Both the position numbers and the translations under genes were made by a program. From assembly GCA_949361645.1 (NCBI GenBank), contig OX442429.1, positions 3,699,147 to 3,763,146 on the forward strand: a stretch of DNA of 64,000 nucleotides, in the 5' to 3' direction. The DNA comes from Spongilla lacustris (taxonomy: Eukaryota > Porifera > Demospongiae > Spongillida > Spongillidae). A model generated the notes under the pieces. The model saw only the letters and a program-made list of their open reading frames with translations, was not told the DNA's origin and searched no databases. Positions 31,750 to 43,490 of this stretch are shown here, piece after piece (within the stretch, counting starts at the first letter, position 1; each line of letters begins with the position of its first letter).

Positions 31750-34308
31750 CACGGGTGTTTCATTGCATTGTAAAAATGGACATTAGGTCTCGTCACCACA
31801 ATTTCGTACGTAACAAGTAACTAGACCCTCATTATCGCATGGCATTGGAATTCGGCTTATCTTTTGTAATCCGTTCAAAGTAAGTGCAGTATAGGTGAAT
31901 ATCTGTGTTACACACCCTTCGAGGACTACAATGATATAAATTTTATCTTTTTAATGCTAACATATGCCATGATACGGGCCGGTGACTAATAGCACTCCAT
32001 TTAGAGTGGTAGGTTTCAAGAAGCTTTTTTTGGTTCATTTGCCTGACATGAATTACAAAAACTGGTATAAACGTATACAGAAGTGCTGGTTGTATGCGAT
32101 TTGGTTGTTTTTGTTAGCAGACTTATTTTCTGCGAGTCGTACCAAGGCGCTGAATACGACCAATTTATGTTTATATACTACAAGCATGGCGGCAGTCCGA
32201 TTGTATGTAGATGGTCGATCATGCACACTTCAAAAAGGGGTGATGGATTACTGTGATATCTCAATTAAACAGCTTGGACAACAACATTGGAGCTTTAATT
32301 GTATCCCTGTGGCAGTAAACTGAGGTACGTAGCCAGATCTGACGTAGCATGCATAAATACAACTTTAGCCTTGATTATTATTATTTTTTGCATGCTGTGT
32401 GCCGTTCATAATTCTAATTAGCGGTGGAAGAGAGGAGGTCAAGAGACAGTGCTTGCATGGGATGAATTGTTCCTGAGGCAAAGAACAAATGGTGTACTGA
32501 GTGCAGCTTATTGACAGGGGTAGAGGTGCAAGTCGGTGGAGCCAATCTGTACAAGAGAAGAGTCATTAAAAGTTGTAGCCATGACAATGAAGCTGCTCAC
32601 ATGATAGTCTGGCTGTTAGTATCTAGAGGGGACCATGTTCATATAGGTTGGTTCACCACCTGGCTGGATGGAAAATGTGATGAGGTGTGCTGAGTTGTGT
32701 CAGTGGTGTGCTGCATGGAGAGTGGCCGCATAGTTTGACCCTTGAGACCACTACATTATATTAGATGACAGCATCATAACCATGAAAACAACACATGCAC
32801 AATCATGCCTCTACTCACCCCACACATGTAACACGGAGTCCTCATGAGGCATGCAGAATACAGTAGAAACCTCACAGCTTAAAGACCATATACAAGTAAA
32901 ATAAACACAACACATAGACTTACGCAAATAAAATTGAGCAAGAAAATAAGTGAACAAGGGATGGAGGGAGGGGAGAGGGAGGGAGGGAGAGGGAGGGAGG
33001 GGGAGGGAGGGAGGAGGGAGGGAGGGGAGGGAGGAAGGAAGGGAGGGAGGGGGAGGGAGGAAGGGAGAGGAGGGAGGGAGGGGGAGGGGGGGAGGGAGGG
33101 GAGGAGGGAGGGAGGCAGAGAGAGAGGAAGGGAGGAGGAGAGGGAGGGAGAGGGATGGAGAGGGAGGAAGGAAAGAAGGGAAGGAGAGGGAGGAAGGAAA
33201 GAAGGGAAGGAGAGGGAGGGAGAGAGGATAGAAGGGAGGAAGGGAGGGAGGGAGGAAAGAAGGGGAGGAAGAGCGAGGAAGGTGGGGGGAGAGGGAGCCA
33301 GAGGGTGTGAATGTAGGCCAAAACACAAGGACATGTGGCTTGTGGGATATACACATTCAACAATACATCATCACAAGCTCTAGTCACATGACTTGCTCCA
33401 CTGTGTAGATAGTCTATAGCCGTGTCTCATTGCAGGAAAAGGGCAAAATAAACCTGTAGAGCTCGCCAAACAGATCTTGAATTAGCAGGTGACTCCCCAA
33501 CATGAAGAGGGTGAAAACTGAGGTGGGCGTGGCAGCAGGGGGAAACATTATCGCTAGAGGGGCGGGGCTTGTTATGCTGAACTGTATATTATAGTGCCCT
33601 GGGGATGAAAGGATTAGCACCTTCCTCCCATTAACACTTTCTATCCTCCCAACCTACATAGCAAGCCTTCATTTTGTAGAAATTAACGGGAAGCAGTAGT
33701 TCCACAGAGAAAGTAGGCTAGCACAGCTGTAGATTGTCTCTAGATTGCCTCGAGACGTTTTTTAATATTGTTCGCATAAAAGGCCCGGTCTACCCTACTC
33801 AATGTACTGCACTTGACATGAAGAAATTTCCTTCCGCTTCTAGTGCAGCATGAGCGCACATGATACCGCTTTATTCATGATTAGCTAGTCCAGGGTAAAG
33901 GGTTTTGTTCTCGCTTCAGAAAATAAGTCTGCACATAAGCTAAGCATGTTTAAAACGGGCAAATTTACAACAAGGTGCATTTCACACCCTTTTCTCAGGC
34001 ATTTTCTCAAGAAAAACGGCTTGCAAAAACAAAAAAAAAACAAAAAACAAAAACAAAGAAACCGTGAGATGCGCGACTTTAGTGGGCTAATAAAAAACAT
34101 CCCTCAATAGTGCGCATTGACGTTTTGTAGTGCCAAACTGAATATAGAACAGTTAAAATATATGTTGGTATTTTATGGTAAACGCATCTTCACAAAATAG
34201 GGATTAGAACATTAACCACATTTTAATGAGCTCCTATGGGACCCGGATAAGAATTGTACCGTAATATACATACGTTTTCTAGTTAACAACCTAATGTCCA
34301 TCTCGAAA
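31750..34308. mobile_element. Possible 2.5-kb insertion in the satellite, degenerate inverted ends
   Basis: The satellite phrase stops at ACATGTATT (31749) and resumes at ATATCTCAG (34309). ATGGACATTAGGT at 31776-31788 is exactly inverted at 34289-34301. A second inverted word, GCAGACTTATTTTCTG, lies near 32118 and 33925. An anonymous ORF (31982-32323, plus) lies at the left. No transposase is recognised. Confidence 0.5.
32957..33300. repeat. Polypurine (GGGA)n-type low-complexity tract
   Basis: About 340 bp almost purely of A and G on the plus strand, in GGGAGGGAGG blocks. Open frames on both strands are compositional artefacts. Confidence 0.95.
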
Positions 34309-35368
34309 CATATCTCAGTTTAGAAATAACACTTATGGTTTAACATGGTTTGTCATAAACCATTCAATGGTAAGTTAAATCTAAGACACTCAGACATACT
34401 ATCCATATGGATCTAGATATACTAACTAGTAATGGTTTAATTATTAAAAGTCGTTATTATGATTTTAATGATACTACATGTATTGTGAATATCTGAGTAG
34501 AAATGCCGCTTATGGTTTACCATGGTTTATCATAAACCATTCAATGGTAAATTAAATGTAATACACTCAGACATACTATCCATTTGGATCTAGATTTAGT
34601 AACTAGTAAGTTAATTATTAAAAGTCGTTATTATGATACTACATGTATTGTGAATATCTCGGTGTAGAAATAACACTTATAGTTTAACATCGTTTATCAT
34701 AAACCATTCAATAGTAAATTAAATCTAATACACTCAGACATACATCCATATGGATCTAGATTTACTAACTAGTAATGGTTTAATTATTAAAAGTCGTTAT
34801 TATGATTTTAATGATACTACATGTATTGTGAATATCTCATTGTAGAAATAACACTTATAATTTAACATGGTTTATCATAAACCATTCAATTTTAAATTAA
34901 ATCTAATACACTCAGACATACATCCATATGGACTAACTAGTCATGGTTTAATTATTAAAAGTCTTTATTATGATTTTAATGATACTACATGTATTGTGAG
35001 TATCTCAGTGTAGAAATAACACTTATCGTTTAACATGGTTTATCATAAACCATTCAATGGTAAATCTAATACACTCAGACATACTATCCATATGGATCTA
35101 GATTTAATGGTTTAACTATTAAAAGTCGTTATAATGATTTAATGATACTACATGTATTGTAAATATGTCAGTGTAGAAATAACACTTATGGTTTAACATT
35201 GTTTATCATAAACCATTCAATGGTAAATTAAATCTATTACACTCAGTCATACTATCCATATGGATCTAGAGTTACAAACTAGTAGCAACTTAATTATTAA
35301 AAGTCGTTATTATGATACATGTATTGTGAATATCTCATTGTAGAAATAACACTTATGGTTTAACATGG
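34309..35368. repeat. AT-rich satellite, array 2
   Basis: Continuation of the array at 29905-31749 with the same unit words. It ends abruptly at ACATGGTTTA, where the DIRS-like terminal repeat begins. Confidence 0.93.
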
Positions 35369-35522
35369 TTTAACCCAAGTGGTTGCCACACTAACTACCA
35401 CCTACATACCCATCAATATATGTTGGGAGAATGGTAGGTAGGATACTGCTGTCCAGCCATGAGCCCCGCCCCTCAGTGCACGTGACCCCCTCTTAGCACC
35501 ATTGGGGAGTGAGCTCAACCTA
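35369..35522. repeat. Terminal repeat B2 of the DIRS-like element (left part)
   Basis: About 97% identical to 46807-46964, from TTTAACCCAAGTGGTTGCC to GAGCTCAACCTA. The last bases of the repeat (CCTA) lie at 46511-46514, beyond the inserted Tc1 unit. Confidence 0.9.
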
Positions 35523-36524
35523 CAGTATAGGTCAATAAAAAGTTAGGACAAAGGAAATTTTTACGAACCGTAACGTAATTTAATACTTTCATAACGGAAT
35601 ATCGTACCTTCCTAACGATTACGTTCAATACAAATGAACAACGTAGCGATGGAAACGGACATGTGTTTCATGTCTTGTTCGCAAGGCAGGTGCTTTATTT
35701 TAGCGCTGGATCAATTCACAAACAACAAATCAGTTTGCAGTGCGCCTTTTACGCGTCCTTACATCCCTTACAAACTGTCTCGCACGCGCTGTCTATACCC
35801 CTATATAACGGAGTTAACAGAATTGATCGCCTTAAGATTTTTAGTACCACAGTACGGTGCAATGACTCGGCGTGTGGCCCTAAAGGAAACAGGTTAGTTT
35901 TTTTTTTGTGCCGCAGCTTCTTTTTAGTACCACCGCTTGTGTTCGAAATGTAGAGCTGTACCATCTTATCCTCTGGAACGAAGAGGATACAGTATCTATT
36001 GTATGAGGCAGTAGCATCACTTCCCCGCAACAGAGCGACATCACTGTAGGCGCAATATGTTCCATTAAGCACGGGAGGAATGTAAACAATGGAACCATTT
36101 TGGCTTCAGGTAAACCGCAATAGATTTCGATAAACCACATGCAAACTGCATGATGAATGTAATTAGGATCAAAGCAGTTGGTGGAGGCAAAGGAAGCTGA
36201 ATTCATCTCCCAACGAGTAGAAGTGCAGCCAGAAGGGGAAGATGCGCCAACTGACACAGCTCCATCTGCTAAAAAGAGTGGGTTTGAATAAATGATCATG
36301 CACAATAATACTGTGTGATGATTAGGAAAGCTGAAAGCAAAAGTCAGCCAGCCAGCAGTAACAAAATCAAGAGTTGTGAAACCAAAAGGTATAAGATTGA
36401 GGTGTTATAAACATGCTGTAATTAATGTATAATATTTAGGGAAAATATTGTGCCATGCTCCTTCTGCCAGCAATTCGTCAGTCAATTCAAGTAGGGTAGA
36501 ATGTGTGTGCCATCCAATTCCATC

Positions 36525-36628
36525 AGTGCCCACACCTACAGCTCTACCAGTGGCCACCACACCTACAGCTCTACCAGTGGCCACCACACCTACAGCTCTA
36601 CCAGTGCCCACCACACCTACAGCACTAC
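36525..36628 (+). repeat. 27-bp coding minisatellite, left part
   Basis: About four units of CACCACACCTACAGCTCTAC-type sequence encoding PTTPTALPV. The array is cut by the gypsy B LTR and continues at 43177. Confidence 0.92.
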
Positions 36629-36771
36629 TGTGATGGGACAATATATCACGTGACGATTTATTAATTGGATTTATTAGTATAGAGGTGCACGTTGTTGTAT
36701 TAGACTAGAAAATATCTACAGTGTAGTGTTGTATCCGAACACATCCTGTGGTTTCCTTCGGGTATATTACA
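36629..36771 (+). repeat. 5' LTR of gypsy B
   Basis: 143 bp, TGTGATGG...TATTACA. Paired with 43034-43176; differences include ACACATCC/ATGCATCC and TTCCTTCG/TTCGTTCG. Confidence 0.95.
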
Positions 36772-36788
36772 TGGTGGCAGCGGGGATT
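36772..36788 (+). other. Primer binding site of gypsy B
   Basis: TGGTGGCAGCGGGGATT follows the LTR directly. The first 12 bases match, from memory, the 3' end of another animal tRNA-Leu isoacceptor. Element A uses a different tRNA-Leu-like site. Confidence 0.7.
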
Positions 36789-36792
36789 GTTC

Positions 36793-37627
36793 ATGGCGAG
36801 CATTCATTTATCTCCGCCTGACCCGTTCGATTTCAAACGCCCAGACGAGTGGGAACGTTGGAAACGCCGCTTCGAACAATTCAGAATTGCGTCAGGATTG
36901 TCTGAAGAATTTGATGAGCGTCAAGTAAGTACGCTGCTCTATTGCCTGGGAGAGGAAGCAGAGGATGTGCTCGCGTCCACGCATGTCACGGCCGAACAAC
37001 GGAAGAAATACAAAGATGTTGGGAAATTGGATGGATTCTTCAAAGTTCGGAGAAATGTGATTTTCGAACAGGCAAGATTCAATCGCCGTAATCAGATGGA
37101 GGGCGAGTCAGTAGAACAATATATTACAGCATTGTATAGCTTTGCAGAGAACTGTGAATATGGCGAGTGGAAGGACCAAATGATTCGTGACAGATTGGTT
37201 GTAGGGATCAGAGATATATCTCTTTCAGAACGTGTCCAAATGGACCCTGATCTGACGTTGGAGAATGCCAAGAAGACTGTAAGACAGAAAGAGGCAGTGA
37301 AGGAACAGCAACAGCTACTAAAAGGAGACACTACCCTACCAGACACTCCCAATGTTGACCATGTAACACACAGCAAGGGAACAAGAACCACTACAGGTGC
37401 TAAATGGCATAGCAAGGGTAAATGTACAAATTGTGGTAACAATTCTCATCCAAGGGAACAGTACCCTGCTCGGAATGCCACTTGTTTCGCTTGCCAGAAA
37501 GTAGGTCATTTCAATGCGCATTGTCGGTCCCGTCAGTCAAAAATGGATCTCGTGACGGAAGAAACCCATCTGGATTCAGCCTTTTTGGGGCCATTAGGTC
37601 CTCATGGACAGTTGACATAGCAGTTAA
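36793..37627 (+). pseudogene. gag: Gag of gypsy B
   Basis: Starts MASIHLSPPDPFDF at 36793. Capsid blocks WKRRFEQFRIASGL, LGEEAEDVLAST and ESVEQYITALYSFAENC, then RDRLVVGIRDISLSER. The first zinc knuckle is damaged (CTNCGNNSHPREQY, last Cys lost); the second, CFACQKVGHFNAHC, is intact. After DSAFLG a frameshift near 37600 hides the spacer (AIRSSWTVDIAVN), which is then cut by the TTAA element. Confidence 0.9.
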
Positions 37628-40020
37628 CAGAATAGTGCCCACGGACTCATTGGCTTTCATAACCTAATATTAGCTACGAAGCTTCGCCACACCTGGGGCT
37701 TCAGTTTCCAAGTTTCTGTTTGAAAGGTTACGATGAAAAAAAAGGTGACAATTATGCAATAAATCAGTGGCATACACATATAATGAATTTTCATATAGCA
37801 GCAGCTAAATAAACGGAAGCGAACATTCACAAGGGAGGATGCCAGGGCATGTTTCCAGATACTTCCAGCTTGTCCAGTGACAGTAGTACGGATGGAAAGT
37901 GTAACCTATGATGGAGGGAAATTAGCATTTGAAATGTTTGAAGTGGGTTACACATAGGATAAAGGTTATACTTTGAGCCACAATCCAATGCTTCACATCA
38001 CCAGATGACATGTCACTCTGTACTACCCACATGCTAACATTCCTCCCTCCTACACACATGAGCACACTAGTACCATCACATATACACACTAATACCATCC
38101 CTACAACATGTGCACACTAGTACCCAAACTACACACATGCACACACTTGTGCCATGACACTACACACATGCACACACTTGTACCATCACACTACACACAT
38201 GAACACACTTGTGCCATCACACTACACACATGCACACACTTGTACCATGACACTACACACATGCACACACTTGTGCCATGACACTACACACATGCACACA
38301 CTTGTACCATCACACTACACACATGCACACACTTGTACCATGACACTACACACATGCACACACTTGTGCCATGACACTACACACATGCACACTTGTACCA
38401 TGACACTACACACATGCACACACTTGTACCATCACACTACACACATGAACACACTTGTACCATCACACTACACACATGCACACACTTGTACCTAGACACT
38501 ACACACATGCACACACTTGTACCATGACACTACACACATGCACACACTTGTACCATCACACTACACACATGCACACACTTGTGCCATCACACTACACACA
38601 TACACACACTTGTGCCATGACACTACACACATGCACACACTTGAACCATGACACTACACACATGCACACACTTGTGCCATCACACTACCACACATGCACA
38701 CATTTGTGCCATCACACTACACACATGCACACACTTGTGCCATGACACTACACACATGCACACACTTGTACCATCACACTACACACATGCACACACTTGT
38801 ACCATGACACTACACACATGCACACACTTGTGCCATGACACTACACACATGCACACTTGTACCATGACACTACACACATGCACACATTTGTACCATCACA
38901 CTACACACATGAACACACTTGTGCCATCACACTACACACATGCACACACTTGTACCATGACACTACACACATGCACACACTTGTGCCATGACACTACACA
39001 CATGCACACACTTGAACCATGACACTACACACATGCACACACTTGTGCCATCACACTACCACACATGCACACATTTGTGCCATCACACTACACACATGCA
39101 CACACTTGTACCATCACACTACACACATGCACACACTTGTACCATCACACTACACACATGAACACACTTGTGCCATCACACTGCACACATGCACACACTT
39201 GTACCATCACACTACACACATGCACACACTTGTGCCATGACACTACACACATGCACACACTTGTGCCATCACACTACACACATGCACACACTTGTGCCAT
39301 CACACTACACACACGCACACACTTGTGCCATGACACTACACACATGCACACACTTGTACCATCACACTCCCTACTCCATGCACACTTGTGCCATGACACT
39401 AAACACATGCACACACTTGTACCATCACACTCCCTACTCCATGCACACTTGTGCTATTATTTAATATTAGAGCATACATGTACGTACATACCAGCTGCCA
39501 CCATAGTAGACACAGAACGGTCAAAAGTAGCTAGTGCAAAGTGTTACAGCAAAGGTAAATAAACTCCCCTGCTACCTCTTAGCAATCAATACAAACCCGC
39601 TAATTGCTACTTACAGAACGATAGGATTAGCCAAGGCCTATGCGATAGGTGCGCGTCTCATAGACCCACTTTCATGCACGAAAGAGAAGTAGTTTGAATT
39701 GAATACCAAAGTCAATATAGTGCGCACAACAAAGTTACACGCTAACCTGTTTGTCCAAGCCGCCATGACAGTCCCGAGAGCTACTTGATGGCTTCGTTCC
39801 GTAGTTGTATCTGTTTCACGAGTAATCAAACCGATCGGTTTGCACCGTCAGAAAGCCAAACTCTCGTAGCATCATTTTTCATAAAGGTCACAATACAAAA
39901 CTTTCATCGTTTGAAAGTTATATGACGCGTCACTCAGGCTATATTAACACTAAGAAAATTTAAAATTTAATCTGGGCCATAACGTATTCAATAACGTAAC
40001 GTAATCCGGGCACTAATCTG
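37628..40020. mobile_element. TTAA-flanked 2.4-kb non-autonomous element inside gypsy B
   Basis: Inverted tips CAGAATAGTGCCC and CAGATTAGTGCCC (13 bp, one mismatch) flanked by TTAA (37624-37627, 40021-40024). Removing it joins VDIAVN to NGVFLTFKVDTG, restoring the gag-protease spacer. It carries no transposase; over half of it is a 31-bp minisatellite. Target preference fits piggyBac or Kolobok. Confidence 0.9.
38100..39465. repeat. 31-bp minisatellite, about 43 units
   Basis: Unit CATGCACACACTTGTACCAT plus CACACTACACA, with T/G and C/G variants (TACCATCA, TGCCATGA) alternating in patterns that suggest block duplication, e.g. about 38160-38450 resembles 38735-38990. Open frames are artefacts. 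Confidence 0.95.
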
Positions 40021-40024
40021 TTAA

Positions 40025-42239
40025 TGGAGTGTTCCTTACCTTTAAAGTGGACACAGGTGCAGAGGTCACTGCCATCTCCGAGCAAGCCTATAGAACCCTG
40101 GGGACAATCTGCAAGCTGGAGAAGACTAGCAAGACCCTTTTCGGGCCTACAAAAGTCTCTTTGCATGTAATGGGTCAAATGCAAGCCACCCTTAGAGACG
40201 CTGAGCATACCTGCCAACAAACAGTATATGTTGTGAAGGGACTCAGGAACAACTTACTGGGCTTCCCAGCGATCCAAGCCCTCCATCTACTCACCCAAGT
40301 CAATGTTGTTGAGGACTATGGAAAGAACATCCACGAACGTTTTCCAAAGTTGTTTCAGGGTCTCGGTACATTGGACGAACCATACCACATCAAACTCAAG
40401 GCAAATGCTACTCTATTTGCACTGTTCACTGCTAGAAATGTTCCCCTCCCACTTTTAAACATGGTGAAAGAACATCTGGCAAACATGGAAGCAACAGGGG
40501 TCATCTCTCGTGTCGAAGTACCTACTGATTGGTGTGCGGGTATGGTGGTTGTGCCCAAGAAGAACGGGGACCTGAGAATATGTGTTGATCTTAAACCCTT
40601 AAATGAAGCTGTCCTCCGTGCGACACACCCTCTTCCCAAGGTAGACACAACACTGGCCTTATTATCGGGAGCACAAGTATTCTCAAAGTTAGATGCAAAT
40701 AGTGGATTCTGGCAGATCCCTCTGACTGACGTATCGCGTCTACTGACCACATTTATAACACCCTTTGGTCGTTATTGTTTCAATAAGTTGCCTTTTGGAA
40801 TTTCAAGTGCGCCGGAGCATTTCCAGTGCGCAATGAACAAAGTAATAGCAGGCCTAGAAGGTGTTGTGTGCCTCATGGATGACACACTGGTATTCGGGAG
40901 ATCTAAAGAAGAGCATGATAAGAGACTATTGGCCACACTTCAACGGATTCAAGCTGCTGGACTCACGCTAAACAAAGAGAAGTGTATATTCAGCTCAACA
41001 CGCCTCAAGTTTTTTGGCCATATCATTGACAAAGATGGTATTTCCGCTGATCCATACAAGACAGCAGCCATACGGGATTTGCAGCCTCCAAAAGATGTGT
41101 CAGGATTAAGGCGTTTTATGGGTATGGTCACCCAACTAGGGAAGTTTTCCCCCAATATGGCACAGCTCTGCCAACCACTGCGCTCACTGCTTAGCATCAA
41201 GCAGGCATGGTGCTGGGGTCCTGCTCAGCAAGAGTCCTATTCCCACCTGAAGACGGAACTACTCAAGCCCACTGTGCTGACATACTACAATCCAGAAGCA
41301 GATACGAAAGTCTCAGCTGATGCATCCTCTTATGGATTAGGGGCAGTTCTGCTTCAGCTGAACAACAGCGTCTGGAGACCTATCTCTTTCGCATCCCGCT
41401 CTATGTCAGACACTGAACTCCGTTACGCTCAGATTGAGAAGAAAGCCCTTGCCACAACATGGGCTTGCGATAAGTTCAAGGACTATCTCATTGGCAAACA
41501 TTTCTGCATTGAGACCGACCATAAACCCCTAGTCCCACTTCTCTCTTCTAAACATCTGGACAACCTGCCTCCTCGCATACTACGGTTCCGACTAAGACTC
41601 ATGAAGTTTCACTATACGGTCGCACATGTTCCAGGGAAGCTCTTGTACACGGCTGACACACTTTCACGTGCTCCAGTTGCAAGGCCAGGGAAAGATTGTA
41701 CAGATTTCTTAGAAGAGGTGGAAGGATTCATCGGAGGTATAACAGCTACTGTTCCAGCTTCCATGAACATGCTACAACGTTACTGTTCAGCTCAAACATC
41801 AGATCCTGTCTGTGCGCAGATACTTAAATACTGCAGGTTTGGCTGGCCAAACAAACATCTAGTTCAAAGTCATATCAAACCTTACTGGATCAATCAGGGG
41901 TCATTCAGCATACACAATGGTCTAATGTTGATGGGAGACCGCATTGTAGTCCCCAAGAGCATGCAGAAAGAAACCCTTTCTAAGATACATAGTGGACACC
42001 TGGGCATACAAAGATGCCAGCTACGTGCCCGACAGTCTGTTTGGTGGCCAGGTATCTCGAGAGTCATAGAAGCTGAAGTAAAGTGGTGTCGAGAATGTAG
42101 TAGACATGCCTCCAAGCCCAGAGAACCGATGATTATCACTGAAATTCCAAAGTACCCATGGCAAAAAGTTGGCTCAGATTTGTTCGAGATAAAAGGACAG
42201 ACATATGTGGTATTAGTTGATTATTTTCACGATATTTAG
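40025..42239 (+). pseudogene. pol: Protease, RT, RNase H and integrase N-terminus of gypsy B
   Basis: A single open frame of about 736 codons from the TTAA insertion to a TAG stop after LVDYFHDI. Visible are protease VDTGAEVTA, RT motifs RICVDLKPLN, KLDANSGFWQI, LPFGISSAPEHF and LMDD, RNase H SADASSYGLGAVLL, IETDHKPLVPLL and ADTLSRAP, the integrase zinc region (HSGHLGIQRC, WCREC) and the first core Asp (GSDLFEI). RNase H is intact here, unlike in element A. There is no real start at 40029; the frame is the middle of a polyprotein. Confidence 0.93.
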
Positions 42240-43022
42240 AAGTTGCCAAATGCCTTCTACCACTTCATCCAGTATTGTTGCTGTGCTAAAGTCTGCCTTC
42301 TCTAGATTTGGAGTCCCTGAAGTTCTGGTCACAGACAATGGACCTCAGTATGTTACCCAATAGATGAAAGAGTTTGCCAAAACATATGACTTCAAACACA
42401 CCACAAGCAGCCCAAGATACCCACAGAGCAACGGACAAGCTGAACGAGCAGTCCAAACAGTCAAAAGGTTGTTCAAATGCTCTCAAGACATGTACCTCTC
42501 CATCCTGAACTATAATGCCCCACCCATGCCTTGGTGCAACTTAGCCCCGTCACAATTGTTGATGGGAAGGATGCTTCGTACAACTGTACCACAAATCACC
42601 AAACATCTCCTGCCGAAATGGCCCTTCCTCAGGGATTTTCAACATAAAAATAAAGCATTCAGGCTGAAACAGAAGTAGTACTATGATAGAATCCATCGTG
42701 TACAGCCATGTCCAGATCTGGAGGAGGGAACGGATGTATGGGTGTCACTGGATGCAGATAAAACACCAGGACAGATTGTTGGCCCTACCCCAGCACCCAG
42801 ATCATACTTGGTAGAGACTTCATCGGGACTATTAAGATGGAACAGGAGTCATCTTACAGAAATCCCGACAACCCAGAACCCAATGAAGAACTAACTCCAC
42901 AAGACCTCCCACCTTCTCTACCCCAACCAGAACCTGAGACACAGGCACAGCCGGAGGCACCCAGAACTCCAGTGGCTACATGTTCCCGTACAGGAACTGC
43001 TCTCAAACCTCCTCTCCGTTAT
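42240..43022 (+). pseudogene. pol: Integrase C-terminal part of gypsy B
   Basis: Continues in a shifted frame: VPEVLVTDNGPQY (second Asp), an in-frame stop at 42361, then KEFAKTYDFKHTTSSPRYPQ and SNGQAERAVQTVK (Glu). After another stop near 42676 come EEGTDVWVSLDADKTPGQIV and a Pro-rich tail to near 43030. Confidence 0.88.
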
Positions 43023-43033
43023 AGAAGGGAAGA
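43023..43033 (+). other. Polypurine tract of gypsy B
   Basis: AGAAGGGAAGA lies immediately before the 3' LTR, the second-strand primer position. Confidence 0.85.
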
Positions 43034-43176
43034 TGTGATGGGACTATATATCACGTGACGATTTATTAATAGGATTTATTAGTATAGAGGTGCACATTGT
43101 TGTATTAGACTAGAAAATATCTACAGTGTAGTGTTGTATCCGAATGCATCCTGTGGTTTCGTTCGGGTATATTACA
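43034..43176 (+). repeat. 3' LTR of gypsy B
   Basis: 143 bp matching 36629-36771; followed by the ACTAC target duplication. Confidence 0.95.
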
Positions 43177-43490
43177 ACTACCAGTGCCCACCACACCTAC
43201 AGCTCTACCAGTGCCCACCACACCTACAGCTCTACCAGTGCCCACCACCCCTACAGCTCTACCAGTGGCCACCACACCTACAGCTCTACCAGTGCCCACC
43301 ACATCTACAGCTCTACCAGTGCCCACCACACCTACAGCTCTACCAGTGCCCACCACACCTACAGCTCTACCAGTGCCCACCATACCTACAGCTCTACCAG
43401 TGCCCACCACACCTACAGCTCTACCAGTGCCCACCACACCTACAGCTCTACCAGTGCCCACCACAGCTACAGTTCTACCAGTGGCCACAA
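43177..43490 (+). repeat. 27-bp coding minisatellite, right part
   Basis: About eleven units encoding PTTPTALPV, continuous with 36525-36628 before the gypsy insertion. It lies in one frame with a downstream Ser/Pro region (43184-43590). Confidence 0.93.

Larger units (their letters stand above)
36629..43176 (+). mobile_element. Ty3/gypsy (mag-type) LTR retrotransposon B, complete ends
   Basis: Two 143-bp LTRs (36629-36771, 43034-43176), a primer binding site, gag, protease, RT, RNase H, integrase and a polypurine tract. A 5-bp duplication ACTAC flanks it (36624-36628, 43177-43181). It belongs to the lineage of element A. LTRs differ at a handful of positions, so the insertion is fairly young. 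Gag-pol is dead: a frameshift near 37600, a 2.4-kb insertion, and stops in integrase. Confidence 0.95.

Noticed and set aside
32811..33387. Ser/Pro/Leu and Gly/Arg/Glu frames
   Set aside because: Compositional artefacts of the polypurine tract.
38154..39562. Overlapping plus-strand frames of HTCTH-type repeats
   Set aside because: Pure translation of the 31-bp array; the frame changes every unit because 31 is not a multiple of three.
40029..40031. GTG as start codon of the large pol frame
   Set aside because: The frame is the middle of a gag-pol polyprotein resuming after an inserted element; it needs no start.
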